A DNA stretch of 9,854 nucleotides, from contig URYA01000050.1 in assembly GCA_900551975.1 (NCBI GenBank), positions 1-9,854 of the forward strand, read 5' to 3'. How positions within the stretch are numbered: the stretch's first letter is position 1; every line of letters starts with the position of its first letter. Origin of the DNA: an uncultured Collinsella sp. GTDB taxonomy: Bacteria; Actinomycetota; Coriobacteriia; Coriobacteriales; Coriobacteriaceae. The notes beneath the pieces are model-generated. The model was given only the letters and a program-made list of their open reading frames with translations. It had not been told where the DNA came from and did no database searches. Positions 4,548 to 9,854 of this stretch are shown piece after piece. The translations under genes and the position numbers were made by a program.

Positions 4548-6512
4548 TTAGTACATCTTTGCGCCGGCGGGGATGGAGGCGTCGAGCTGGATCAGGTTGA
4601 GGCGCTCCTCGCCCTCCTCCTCGTGGACAGCGCTGATCAGCATGCCGCAGCTGGGAATACCCATCATCTTGCGCGGAGGCAGGTTGGTGATGGCGAGCAA
4701 GGTCTTGCCGACCAGGTCCTCGGGCTCGTAATAAGCGTGAATACCGGAGAGGATGGTGCGGTCGGTACCGGTACCGTCGTCGAGCGTAAAGTTCAGCAGC
4801 TTCTTGGACTTCTTGACGGCCTCGCATGCCTTGACCTTCACAGCGCGGAAATCGCTCTTGGAGAAGGTATCGAAGTCGACGAACTCCTCGAACAGCGGCT
4901 CAACGGCGATCTTGGAGTAATCGAGCGTGGGCTTAAGCGACTTAACGAACGGGCTCGCGGCGTTGCCGGCCTCGGCAGCCTTGGCGGCAGCGGCACCGGA
5001 CTGGAAACCCTTCTCGGGCTTCATGTGCGGGAACAGCAGCACGTCGCGGATGGAAGCCTGGTTGGTGAGCAGCATGACTACGCGGTCGATACCGATGCCA
5101 ATACCGCCCGCAGGAGGCATACCGTACTCGAGGGCGCGCACGTAGTCCTCGTCATACTCCATGGCCTCATCGTCGCCGCCGGCCTTCTCGGCCATCTGGG
5201 CAGCAAAGCGCTCAGCCTGGTCGACCGGGTCGTTGAGCTCGGAGAACGCGTTGGCGTACTCGTGACCGGCAATAACCAGCTCAAAGCGGTGCGTCAGGCG
5301 CGGGTCGTCCTCAAAACGCTTGGCAAGCGGGCTGACCTCGATGGGGTAATCGCACACGAACGTGGGGTTGACGATGGTGTCCTCGCCCAGCTCATCGTAA
5401 ATCTCGGCGATGATCTTGCCAGCAGTCCACTCGGGTTTGATCTCCAGGCCCTTCTCGCGCGCGGCGGCAGCAAGCTCCTCGACCGGCGTGTCAATGGTGA
5501 CCTGCTTGCCGAGCACGTCGGAGACGATGTCGGTCATGGGACGGCTGGCCCACTCACCAGAAAGGTCGATGGTCTGGCCCTGGTACTCGATGACCTCGGG
5601 GTTGCCGATGGCTTTGTTAGCCGCCTTAATGACACCCTGGGCGAGCGCCTTCATGCCCTCGAGGTCGGAGAAGGCACGGTAGGCCTCCATCGTGGTGAAC
5701 TCGGGGTTGTGGGTAAGGTCCATGCCCTCGTTACGGAAGATGCGGCCGATCTCGAACACGCGCTCAAAACCACCGACGATGCAGCGCTTGAGGTGCAGCT
5801 CGGTGGCAATACGCAGGTAGCACTCCTGATCGAGCGCGTTGAAGTGCGTGATGAACGGCTTAGCAGTAGCGCCGCCCTGGATGGTCTGCAAGATGGGGGT
5901 CTCGACCTCCATGTAGCCGTCGGACTCCATAAAGCGACGGAAGGTGGAGAGAATCTGCGAACGCTTACGGAAGGTCTCGCGAACGTCGTCGTTGGCGATC
6001 AGGTCGACATAGCGCTGGCGATAGCGGGTCTCCTTGTCGGAAAGACCGTGGAACTTCTCGGGCAGCGGACGAACGGCCTTGGCAAGCAGGGTCGCGCTCT
6101 TAGGGGCAACGGAAAGCTGGCCGCGCTGGGTGCGCACGACAACGCCGGTCACGCCCAGGATATCGCCCAGGTCGAGGGCCTTGAGCGTATTCCAGGCAGC
6201 CTCGTCCATGTCGTTGATGCGGCAGAACAGCTGAATCTCGGCAGTCGCATCGCGCACGACGATGAACATAATCTTGCCCTGACCGCGCTTGGCGACCACA
6301 CGGCCGGCGATCTTCACGACATCCTCGGTGTCCTCACCATCGGCAAGATCGGCGTACTTAGTCTCGATATCGGCGACGTAGTCCTCAAGCTCAGAGTGCT
6401 CAGGATAGGGGTTCTGGCCCGCCTCGAACAGGGCGGCGCGCTTGGCCAGGCGGGTGGCGCGCTCGTCGTTGAGCGTCGATGCCTGATCGGCGGCGTTCTG
6501 GTTCTCTGCCAT
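4548..6512 (-). CDS. lysS: Lysyl-tRNA synthetase (class II) with C-terminal tRNA-binding domain
   Basis: LysRS charges tRNA-Lys with lysine using ATP. The 654 residues comprise an OB-fold anticodon-binding domain (about 66-145, with IAGRVVAKRGQGKIMFIVVRD). A class II catalytic core follows, with motif 1 around 185-207, motif 2 FRNEGMDLTHNPEF (259-272, Arg260 and the FTTMEAY strand) and motif 3 GGIGIGIDRVV (469-479). Ordinary bacterial LysRS ends near residue 500. Here an alanine-rich linker (506-520) joins an extra domain at about 545-654 (DFRAVKVKACEAVKKSKKLL, then NLPPRKMMGIPSCGMLISA). This is the EMAPII/Trbp111-like tRNA-binding OB fold usually found at the MetRS C-terminus. GAGGAG lies 7 nt before the ATG. 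greA is immediately upstream with a terminator-like hairpin between; a weak promoter may overlap the end of greA. Confidence 0.97.
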   Translation of the reverse strand: MAENQNAADQASTLNDERATRLAKRAALFEAGQNPYPEHSELEDYVADIETKYADLADGEDTEDVVKIAGRVVAKRGQGKIMFIVVRDATAEIQLFCRINDMDEAAWNTLKALDLGDILGVTGVVVRTQRGQLSVAPKSATLLAKAVRPLPEKFHGLSDKETRYRQRYVDLIANDDVRETFRKRSQILSTFRRFMESDGYMEVETPILQTIQGGATAKPFITHFNALDQECYLRIATELHLKRCIVGGFERVFEIGRIFRNEGMDLTHNPEFTTMEAYRAFSDLEGMKALAQGVIKAANKAIGNPEVIEYQGQTIDLSGEWASRPMTDIVSDVLGKQVTIDTPVEELAAAAREKGLEIKPEWTAGKIIAEIYDELGEDTIVNPTFVCDYPIEVSPLAKRFEDDPRLTHRFELVIAGHEYANAFSELNDPVDQAERFAAQMAEKAGGDDEAMEYDEDYVRALEYGMPPAGGIGIGIDRVVMLLTNQASIRDVLLFPHMKPEKGFQSGAAAAKAAEAGNAASPFVKSLKPTLDYSKIAVEPLFEEFVDFDTFSKSDFRAVKVKACEAVKKSKKLLNFTLDDGTGTDRTILSGIHAYYEPEDLVGKTLLAITNLPPRKMMGIPSCGMLISAVHEEEGEERLNLIQLDASIPAGAKMY

Positions 6513-6530
6513 AAGTTAGCTCCTCAAACT

Positions 6531-6563
6531 AAAACGCTCCCCAGGATTCGGTCCCAGGGAGCG
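6531..6563 (-). terminator. Terminator-like hairpin between greA and lysS
   Basis: On the minus strand 6563-6552 pairs with 6546-6535 over 12 bp, including two G-U pairs. The outer CGCTCCC/GGGAGCG is exact, the loop is 5 nt, and TTTTAGTTT follows. It lies between the greA stop and lysS start. Only 18 bp, occupied by the lysS ribosome-binding site, separate the U-run from the lysS ATG, so lysS transcription must pass through it or start at its foot. Confidence 0.75.
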
Positions 6564-6565
6564 AA

Positions 6566-6594
6566 AACATACCTTTACGCGGGACCGTGGTCTA
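6566..6594 (-). promoter_or_regulatory. Possible lysS promoter overlapping the greA stop codon
   Basis: On the minus strand TAGACC (6594-6589) and TATGTT (6571-6566) are 17 bp apart. Each matches the sigma70-type consensus at 4 of 6 positions. A start about 7 nt downstream would place the hairpin 6535-6563 at the very 5' end of the lysS mRNA. The match is weak and could be chance. Confidence 0.3.
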
Positions 6595-7062
6595 GCGTGC
6601 GATCTTGGCGATGGTGTAGACGCGAGTCTTGCCGGAAGGCGTAACGACCTCGACGGAATCGCCCTCGCCGTGACCAATGATGGCGTGACCGACCGGAGAC
6701 TCGTTGGAAATCTTGTGCTCGAGCGAGTTGGTCTCGGTGGTACCGACGAGCGTGACTTCCATGACCTCGCCGTTGGGATCAATCAGCGAAACGGTGGAAC
6801 CGATGGAGACGGTCAGATCGCCCGTGGTGGCAGCAACCTGAGCGTTGGCGAGGATGGCCTGGATCTCGGCAATACGAGCGGCGTTCTGGGCCTGCTTGTC
6901 CTTAGCGGCATCGTACTCGGAGTTCTCCGAAAGGTCGCCGAACGCGCGGGCTTCCTTGATGTCCTCGACGATCTCCTTGGCGTAATCGCCCTCACGCCAA
7001 GCGAGCTCCTCGACGAGCTTCTGGCGGCCCTCAGCGGTCAGTACGATCTGGCTTGCGTCCAT
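6592..7062 (-). CDS. greA: Transcription elongation factor GreA
   Basis: GreA rescues backtracked RNA polymerase by inserting its N-terminal coiled coil into the secondary channel and stimulating cleavage of the transcript 3' end. The protein has 156 residues, typical for GreA (about 158). The coiled coil spans about 1-75 and carries at its tip the invariant GDLSENSEYDAAKD (42-55), with the acidic pair Asp43 and Glu46 that positions the catalytic metal. The C-terminal FKBP-like domain (about 85-156) includes the conserved SPVGHAIIGHGEGDSVEVVTPSG stretch, read as SPVGHAIIGH and GEGDSVEVVTPSG. I chose the ATG at 7062 over 7092 because GGGGAG lies 8 nt before it and the extension is not part of the family. 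A perfect -35 TTGACA lies at 7103-7098, after the tatA terminator, but I see no good -10. Next gene is lysS, a pairing seen in other Gram-positive genomes. Confidence 0.97.
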   Translation of the reverse strand: MDASQIVLTAEGRQKLVEELAWREGDYAKEIVEDIKEARAFGDLSENSEYDAAKDKQAQNAARIAEIQAILANAQVAATTGDLTVSIGSTVSLIDPNGEVMEVTLVGTTETNSLEHKISNESPVGHAIIGHGEGDSVEVVTPSGKTRVYTIAKIAR

Positions 7063-7110
7063 ACGGATATCTCCCCAACTCTGATCAAACAATCAACTGT
7101 CAACAAAACG

Positions 7111-7143
7111 AAAAAGACCGGCTAGCCTGCGGGCAAGCCGGTC
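7111..7143 (-). terminator. Intrinsic terminator after tatA
   Basis: On the minus strand GACCGGCT (7143-7136) pairs with AGCCGGTC (7123-7116). The tip has an additional GCC/GGC pairing after an A-A mismatch, and TTTTTCGTTTTG follows. It starts 25 bp after the tatA stop codon and separates tatA from greA. Confidence 0.9.
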
Positions 7144-7168
7144 AGGTGCTCACCCCAAAGGGATGGGA

Positions 7169-7444
7169 CTACTCTGCGTCCGCGTCGCTGTCCTCTGCCT
7201 GCTTCTTCTTGGCAGCAGCGAGCTTGGCCTCGAGCTCAGCGATCTCCTTGTCCTCCTCGGACTGCTCGACCACGACCTCCTCGGCCTGCTTGGTCTCGGC
7301 CTTATCGTCGCCCTCCATACCCTCGCGGATATTCTTGACGGTAGAGCCGAGGGACTTGCCGAGCTTCGGCAGGTTCTTGGGCCCGAAGATAATCAGGACA
7401 ACGACGAGAATAATGATGAGCTCAGGAGCCCTCAGTCCAAACAT
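7169..7444 (-). CDS. tatA: Sec-independent protein translocase subunit TatA/TatE type
   Basis: TatA forms the oligomeric translocation element of the twin-arginine pathway, exporting folded proteins. The 91-residue protein has the standard order: a very short N-terminus, one membrane helix (about 7-20, APELIIILVVVLIIF), the hinge FGPKNLPKLGK (20-30), an amphipathic helix to about 42, and a highly charged tail with a heptad-like Glu/Lys/Ala segment (61-82). The ATG at 7444 has GGAGG at 5 nt. The longer in-frame start at 7627 lies inside the tRNA gene and is an artefact. The gene is flanked by terminators and has its own promoter, so it is probably monocistronic. TatC is not in the window. Its tail could also fit a TatB, but the short amphipathic region and lack of the TatB Glu in the membrane segment favour TatA. 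Confidence 0.92.
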   Translation of the reverse strand: MFGLRAPELIIILVVVLIIFGPKNLPKLGKSLGSTVKNIREGMEGDDKAETKQAEEVVVEQSEEDKEIAELEAKLAAAKKKQAEDSDADAE

Positions 7445-7480
7445 GTAGACCTCCACAATACAGCGAGACAAGCTCGAATG

Positions 7481-7509
7481 AGTATACCGCGGGTATCGCG
7501 GTATCACAA
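7481..7509 (-). promoter_or_regulatory. tatA promoter with an embedded palindrome
   Basis: On the minus strand TTGTGA (7509-7504) and TATACT (7486-7481) are separated by exactly 17 bp; TATACT matches the -10 consensus at 5 of 6 positions. The spacer is occupied by an exact inverted repeat, ATACCGCG (7484-7491) and CGCGGTAT (7497-7504), around 5 bp. The arms overlap both promoter elements. A factor bound there would block RNA polymerase. Promoter call is fairly strong; operator role is inference. Confidence 0.65.
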
Positions 7510-7517
7510 CAATAGCT

Positions 7518-7546
7518 AAAAAAAGGGACCGCAAGAAGCGGTCCCT
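7518..7546 (-). terminator. Intrinsic terminator of tRNA-Pro
   Basis: On the minus strand the stem GGGACCGC (7545-7538) pairs with GCGGTCCC (7532-7525), plus one more A-T pair at the foot. The loop is 5 nt and a run of seven T follows (7524-7518). It lies 11 bp after the tRNA CCA end. Confidence 0.93.
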
Positions 7547-7556
7547 CCTCATGCTC

Positions 7557-7633
7557 TGGTCGGGTTGACTGGATTTGAACCAGCGACCCCTGCGTCCCGA
7601 ACGCAGTGCTCTACCAAACTGAGCCACAACCCG
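7557..7633 (-). tRNA. tRNA-Pro, anticodon CGG
   Basis: The 77-nt minus-strand sequence folds as a complete cloverleaf. It has acceptor stem CGGGTTG/CAACCCG, D-stem GCTC/GAGC, anticodon stem CTGCG/CGCAG around the loop TTCGGGA with anticodon CGG (7599-7597), a 5-nt variable region, and T-loop TTCAAAT. Discriminator A and an encoded CCA end follow. It decodes the proline codon CCG. A TATAGT -10-like box lies 8 bp before its 5' end and a strong terminator follows, so it appears to be a single-tRNA transcription unit between ispE and tatA. Confidence 0.97.
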
Positions 7634-7641
7634 TTAGCTCG

Positions 7642-7647
7642 ACTATA
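7642..7647 (-). promoter_or_regulatory. Probable -10 box of tRNA-Pro
   Basis: TATAGT on the minus strand (5 of 6 consensus positions) ends 8 bp upstream of the mature tRNA 5' end. No good -35 is visible at 16-18 bp. Co-transcription with ispE, whose stop codon is 49 bp upstream with no terminator between, is an alternative source. Confidence 0.4.
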
Positions 7648-7682
7648 GTAACAAAGATTTCCGTCGTGTGCTAGAGAAATTT

Positions 7683-8579
7683 TTACTTCTTTGGCACTTC
7701 GACGCGAACCGTGTTGGGAATGAGCTCCGTCGCGCAGGACCACCAGCCGTTTTGCTGGGCAGCGTCGGCAAGCCTTTCGGCCGTGACGGCGGTGTCGCAA
7801 ATGGCAAACGAGCAGGCACCCGATCCGCACACATCTACAGCAACGGTGCCATCCTGTTTATGCAGCCAGTCGAGGACCGTTTGAATCTGCGGCTCCATCT
7901 GTGCGGAAATGACACCCAAGTTGTTATGGATGAGTGCATATGCCGTCTCGGCATCACCAGCACGCAAGGCAGAAGCTATCGCGCCGGGCTTGTCCACAGG
8001 CACCGGGGCCTCGTCAAAACGTCGATAGGCTTCAATTGTCGAAACACTTGCCTCGCGCGGCTTGACCAGCACGACGGGCGTTGCGGGCAGCGCGGGGTAC
8101 TCAGCTGCCAGCACGTCTCCCCCACCTACGTAGAACGCAGGGCTCGCGTGCAAAAAGAACGGGACGTCAGCACCAATGCCCCGCGCAATGTCGTCGAGCG
8201 CTAGGTCGGTGCGATCAATGCCCCAGAGCTCCGCCAAGGCGACAATGACCGCGGCCGCATCCGTCGAGGGGCCGCCCAAGCCGGCGCACAATGGAATGCG
8301 CTTCTCAATCGTCACGCAGATGTTTGCCTCGCGACCATAATGCTCGACCATAGCAACCGCAGCCCGATACGCCGTATTCTTTTGCATGGGAAAATCTGAT
8401 GCCGGAACCGTCTGGACAGTCAGCGCCTGCGCCGGCGTGACCGTCACGGTATCGAAAAGACCGACGGCTGCCATCAGGGAATCGACCCTGTGGTAGCCGC
8501 GGTCATCGCGCTCGGTATGAACCCCCAGGTAGAGGTTAATCTTTGCCGGCGCGGAAAGAGTCAGGGACCGATCGGTCAC
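7683..8579 (-). CDS. ispE: 4-diphosphocytidyl-2-C-methyl-D-erythritol kinase IspE
   Basis: IspE phosphorylates the 2-hydroxyl of CDP-methylerythritol with ATP in the MEP route to isoprenoid precursors. The protein has 298 residues, normal for this GHMP-fold kinase. It shows the N-terminal substrate motif APAKINLYLGV (10-20, Lys13), GYH (28-30), and the ATP-binding glycine-rich motif PLCAGLGGPSTDAAA (96-110). GADVPFF (136-142) carries the catalytic Asp138, and the third motif is CGSGACSFA (251-259). The glycine loop is slightly divergent: the family usually has GGGSSDAA. The start is GTG at 8579, with GAGGAG 8 nt upstream inside the end of the Veg-family gene, whose stop codon is only 2 bp away; translation is probably coupled. 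Veg next to ispE also occurs in Bacillus. Confidence 0.97.
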   Translation of the reverse strand: MTDRSLTLSAPAKINLYLGVHTERDDRGYHRVDSLMAAVGLFDTVTVTPAQALTVQTVPASDFPMQKNTAYRAAVAMVEHYGREANICVTIEKRIPLCAGLGGPSTDAAAVIVALAELWGIDRTDLALDDIARGIGADVPFFLHASPAFYVGGGDVLAAEYPALPATPVVLVKPREASVSTIEAYRRFDEAPVPVDKPGAIASALRAGDAETAYALIHNNLGVISAQMEPQIQTVLDWLHKQDGTVAVDVCGSGACSFAICDTAVTAERLADAAQQNGWWSCATELIPNTVRVEVPKK

Positions 8580-8581
8580 CG

Positions 8582-8878
8582 TTAGTGCTCCTCGAGCTGA
8601 TTGCCGAGCGGGGTAAAGATATGCTCGCCGCTCTCGGGGTCGAACAGCTCGACCTGACCGGTGAGGACATCGATATACTGGTAGGACTGACGCGACTTGC
8701 GGCCGCGACGCTCGTCAACCTCGACAATGAAGACGGCCGGGTGGACGCTCTTGATGGTGCCCATGCGCTCGACGACGCGGGTGCGGCCCATGTTGGCCTT
8801 AACCTTGACGCGATCGCCCACCATATCGGTCAGCTTCTCGTGGATGTCGTCGACGTGATTGACTTCCATCTCTTCCAT
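8582..8878 (-). CDS. veg: Veg family protein (DUF1021)
   Basis: This 98-residue small protein is clearly related to Bacillus subtilis Veg. The shared core runs from VKVKANMGRTRVVER (about residue 25) through SVHPAVFIVEVDE to SYQYIDVLTGQVEL (about 64-77). In B. subtilis Veg is abundant, made during vegetative growth and linked to biofilm gene control, but its molecular activity is not firmly established. I chose the ATG at 8878 because GGAGG lies 8 nt before it; the longer reading would need a TTG at 8902 without a good ribosome-binding site. The C-terminal 20 residues (DPESGEHIFTPLGNQLEEH) go beyond the B. subtilis protein. A promoter is visible at 8946-8975, and ispE follows 2 bp later, so veg-ispE is an operon. 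Confidence 0.88.
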   Translation of the reverse strand: MEEMEVNHVDDIHEKLTDMVGDRVKVKANMGRTRVVERMGTIKSVHPAVFIVEVDERRGRKSRQSYQYIDVLTGQVELFDPESGEHIFTPLGNQLEEH

Positions 8879-8945
8879 GAACAGGGCCTCCAGAAGGTGC
8901 AATTCAAAAAGGGGATAATACCCCTAAGATAGACAAAACTCTACT

Positions 8946-8975
8946 ACTATAGCACCCTGCTGCCGTCATACGCAA
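8946..8975 (-). promoter_or_regulatory. Probable promoter of veg-ispE
   Basis: On the minus strand TTGCGT (8975-8970) and TATAGT (8951-8946) are 18 bp apart, and the -10 matches consensus at 5 of 6 positions. The leader to the veg ATG is about 60 nt. It includes a GGGG/CCCC mini-stem followed by TTTTT (about 8925-8907), too short to count as a terminator. Confidence 0.5.
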
Positions 8976-9033
8976 GTAGCTAAATAAGCCCCGTCCCAAA
9001 TACGTGCCAGACGACAATCTCGCATGACCAGTT

Positions 9034-9061
9034 GTTACGCGGTTTGGTAAAACCGCGTAAC
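9034..9061. repeat. 12-bp perfect hairpin right after the dtd stop codon
   Basis: GTTACGCGGTTT (9034-9045) and AAACCGCGTAAC (9050-9061) pair exactly around a 4-nt loop GGTA. The element directly abuts the dtd stop codon (9062-9064). It matches the hairpin at 4518-4544 in 11 of 12 stem positions. The single difference, at the innermost pair, is C-G there and T-A here, so pairing is kept. No U-run follows on the minus strand. Confidence 0.8.
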
Positions 9062-9508
9062 CTAAAGGTTGTCGGTGTCCAAGACGATGGTGAATGGGCC
9101 GTCGTTGACCAGGTCGACCTTCATGTCGGCGCCAAAGATACCGTGCGCCACATGCTCAACGTCCTCGCGTACAAGCGTCAGGAAGTACTCGTAGAGCTCG
9201 TTGGCGACATCGGGGGCGCCGGCATCCGTAAACGATGGGCGGCGGCCGTGACGGCAATCGGCAAACAGCGTGAACTGCGACACCACGAGCACCTCGCCGT
9301 CGACATCGGCAAGCGCCAGATTGGTCTTGCCGCTCTCATCCTCGTTGATGCGCAGGCCGCGGAGCTTGCCCCACAGCTTGTCGGCCTCGGCACGCGAGTC
9401 CCCGTGACCCACACCAAGCAGCACCAGGTAGCCGCGTCCAATGCGACCCACACACTCGCCGTCGACCGTCACGCCGGCGTTGAGCACGCGCTGCACCACC
9501 GCACGCAT
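9062..9508 (-). CDS. dtd: D-aminoacyl-tRNA deacylase Dtd
   Basis: Dtd hydrolyses D-amino acids (and glycine mischarged on tRNA-Ala) from tRNA, keeping them out of protein synthesis. The 148 residues match the usual length. The two active-site motifs are present: SQFTLFAD (77-84) and NDGPFT (135-140), whose Gly-Pro pair forms the cis dipeptide that rejects L-amino acids. The protein is a cytosolic homodimer in the family. The ATG at 9508 lies 3 bp after the rdgB stop codon, and its GAGGAG ribosome-binding site overlaps that stop region, so the two genes are co-transcribed and probably coupled. A repeated 12-bp hairpin directly follows the stop codon and may be the transcript end, although it has no U-run. 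Confidence 0.96.
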   Translation of the reverse strand: MRAVVQRVLNAGVTVDGECVGRIGRGYLVLLGVGHGDSRAEADKLWGKLRGLRINEDESGKTNLALADVDGEVLVVSQFTLFADCRHGRRPSFTDAGAPDVANELYEYFLTLVREDVEHVAHGIFGADMKVDLVNDGPFTIVLDTDNL

Positions 9509-9511
9509 GGC

Positions 9512-9854
9512 CTACTCCTCGCCCGTCAGCTTGGCGGACAGATGCTCGAGCGCGTGAAAACGATGGCTGATGGCGTTCTTCTCGTCCGCCGTCAGCTCGG
9601 CCATGGTCTTGCCCGGCGTGTCGACCGGCAGGAACAGCGGGTCGTAGCCAAAGCCGTGATCGCCGCGGCCCTCGTGTGCGATAGTGCCCTCGCAGGCGCC
9701 CTCACCATAGGTGACCAAACCGTCCGTGTCGATGAGCGCAACGACGCTCATAAAACGCGCGGTGCGATCCTCGTCTGCCACGCCTTCCAGGTTAACGAGC
9801 AGCTTGGCGTTGTTGGCGGCATCGTCGCCATGCACGCCCGCATAGCGTGCGCTA
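9512..9854 (-). CDS. rdgB: RdgB/HAM1 family dITP/XTP pyrophosphatase, partial, 5' end off window
   Basis: The family hydrolyses the non-canonical nucleotides dITP, ITP and XTP to monophosphates, cleansing nucleotide pools. The window has about the last 114 residues. The frame stays open to the right edge, beginning SARYAG; so a GTG-initiated reading at 9835 would be an internal codon, not the true start. Family signatures seen are SARYAG followed by NNAKLL, the EGACEGTI strand, RGDHGFGYDPLF (nucleotide-binding loop), the TMAEL segment, and the terminal SHRFHAL. The missing N-terminus should contain the SGNxxK-type phosphate-binding motif. dtd follows after 3 bp. Either symbol rdgB or the generic XTP/dITP diphosphatase name applies. 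Confidence 0.95.
   Translation of the reverse strand, partial: SARYAGVHGDDAANNAKLLVNLEGVADEDRTARFMSVVALIDTDGLVTYGEGACEGTIAHEGRGDHGFGYDPLFLPVDTPGKTMAELTADEKNAISHRFHALEHLSAKLTGEE

Noticed and set aside
4623..6644. Long plus-strand open frame of 673 codons opposite lysS and the 3' end of greA
   Set aside because: It is the antisense shadow of lysS and greA in a G+C-rich codon context; its composition is Leu/Gly/Val/Asp-repetitive and matches no family I know.
7445..7627. In-frame 61-residue N-terminal extension of TatA (reading from 7627)
   Set aside because: It runs through the tRNA-Pro gene, its terminator and the tatA promoter; the ATG at 7444 has an excellent GGAGG site and gives a normal TatA.
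8907..8926. GGGG/CCCC mini-hairpin with TTTTT in the veg leader
   Set aside because: The stem is only 4 bp with a 6-nt loop, too weak for a terminator or attenuator without other support.
1..9854. Search by eye for CRISPR arrays, transposases, phage genes, toxin-antitoxin pairs or an undescribed defence cluster
   Set aside because: No regularly spaced direct repeats and no such proteins are visible; all coding regions are accounted for by ordinary chromosomal genes.

Overview
The window is a compact stretch of bacterial chromosome with a G+C content that looks near 60%, in which every gene I can support lies on the minus strand. Gene content and protein style (a very long-type acyl-CoA dehydratase activase, a two-domain ThrE, a lysyl-tRNA synthetase carrying a C-terminal tRNA-binding domain, a Veg-IspE pair, a TatA) suggest an anaerobic actinobacterium of the class Coriobacteriia, with Collinsella or a close relative as my best guess. 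That assignment is inference from recall and was not checked by a search.

Read in the direction of transcription (right to left), the layout is as follows. (a) 9854-9062: rdgB (5' end beyond the window) followed 3 nt later by dtd, a nucleotide-pool and tRNA quality-control pair. (b) 8975-7683: a promoter, then a Veg-family gene and ispE, separated by 2 nt and probably translationally coupled. (c) 7647-7518: tRNA-Pro(CGG) with its own strong terminator. (d) 7509-7111: tatA with a recognisable promoter whose spacer holds a palindrome, then a terminator. (e) 7062-4548: greA and lysS, with an intrinsic-terminator-like hairpin squeezed between them. (f) 4212-2644: thrE, a threonine/serine exporter. 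(g) 2332-1784: a small DUF2798-type membrane protein. (h) 1504-1: the N-terminal third or so of a long acyl-CoA dehydratase activase, running off the left edge.

The coding content is mostly housekeeping: translation fidelity (lysS, dtd, tRNA-Pro, rdgB for nucleotide cleansing), transcription elongation (greA), isoprenoid precursor synthesis (ispE), protein export (tatA), amino-acid export (thrE). The activase is the only catabolic-looking gene. I find no mobile element gene, CRISPR array, toxin-antitoxin pair or phage gene.

The non-coding DNA is more interesting than the genes. It holds at least five clear intrinsic terminators and a set of palindromic elements: two near-identical 12-bp hairpins placed directly after the stop codons of lysS and dtd and differing by a compensatory base-pair change; two imperfect hairpins that share a GTCCCC loop motif, on either side of thrE; a 27-nt-arm inverted repeat downstream of thrE; and a 92-nt nested hairpin downstream of the greA-lysS unit. 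A perfect 10-bp-arm palindrome sits just upstream of the activase gene. These are the best candidates for undescribed biology; no new multi-gene system is evident.
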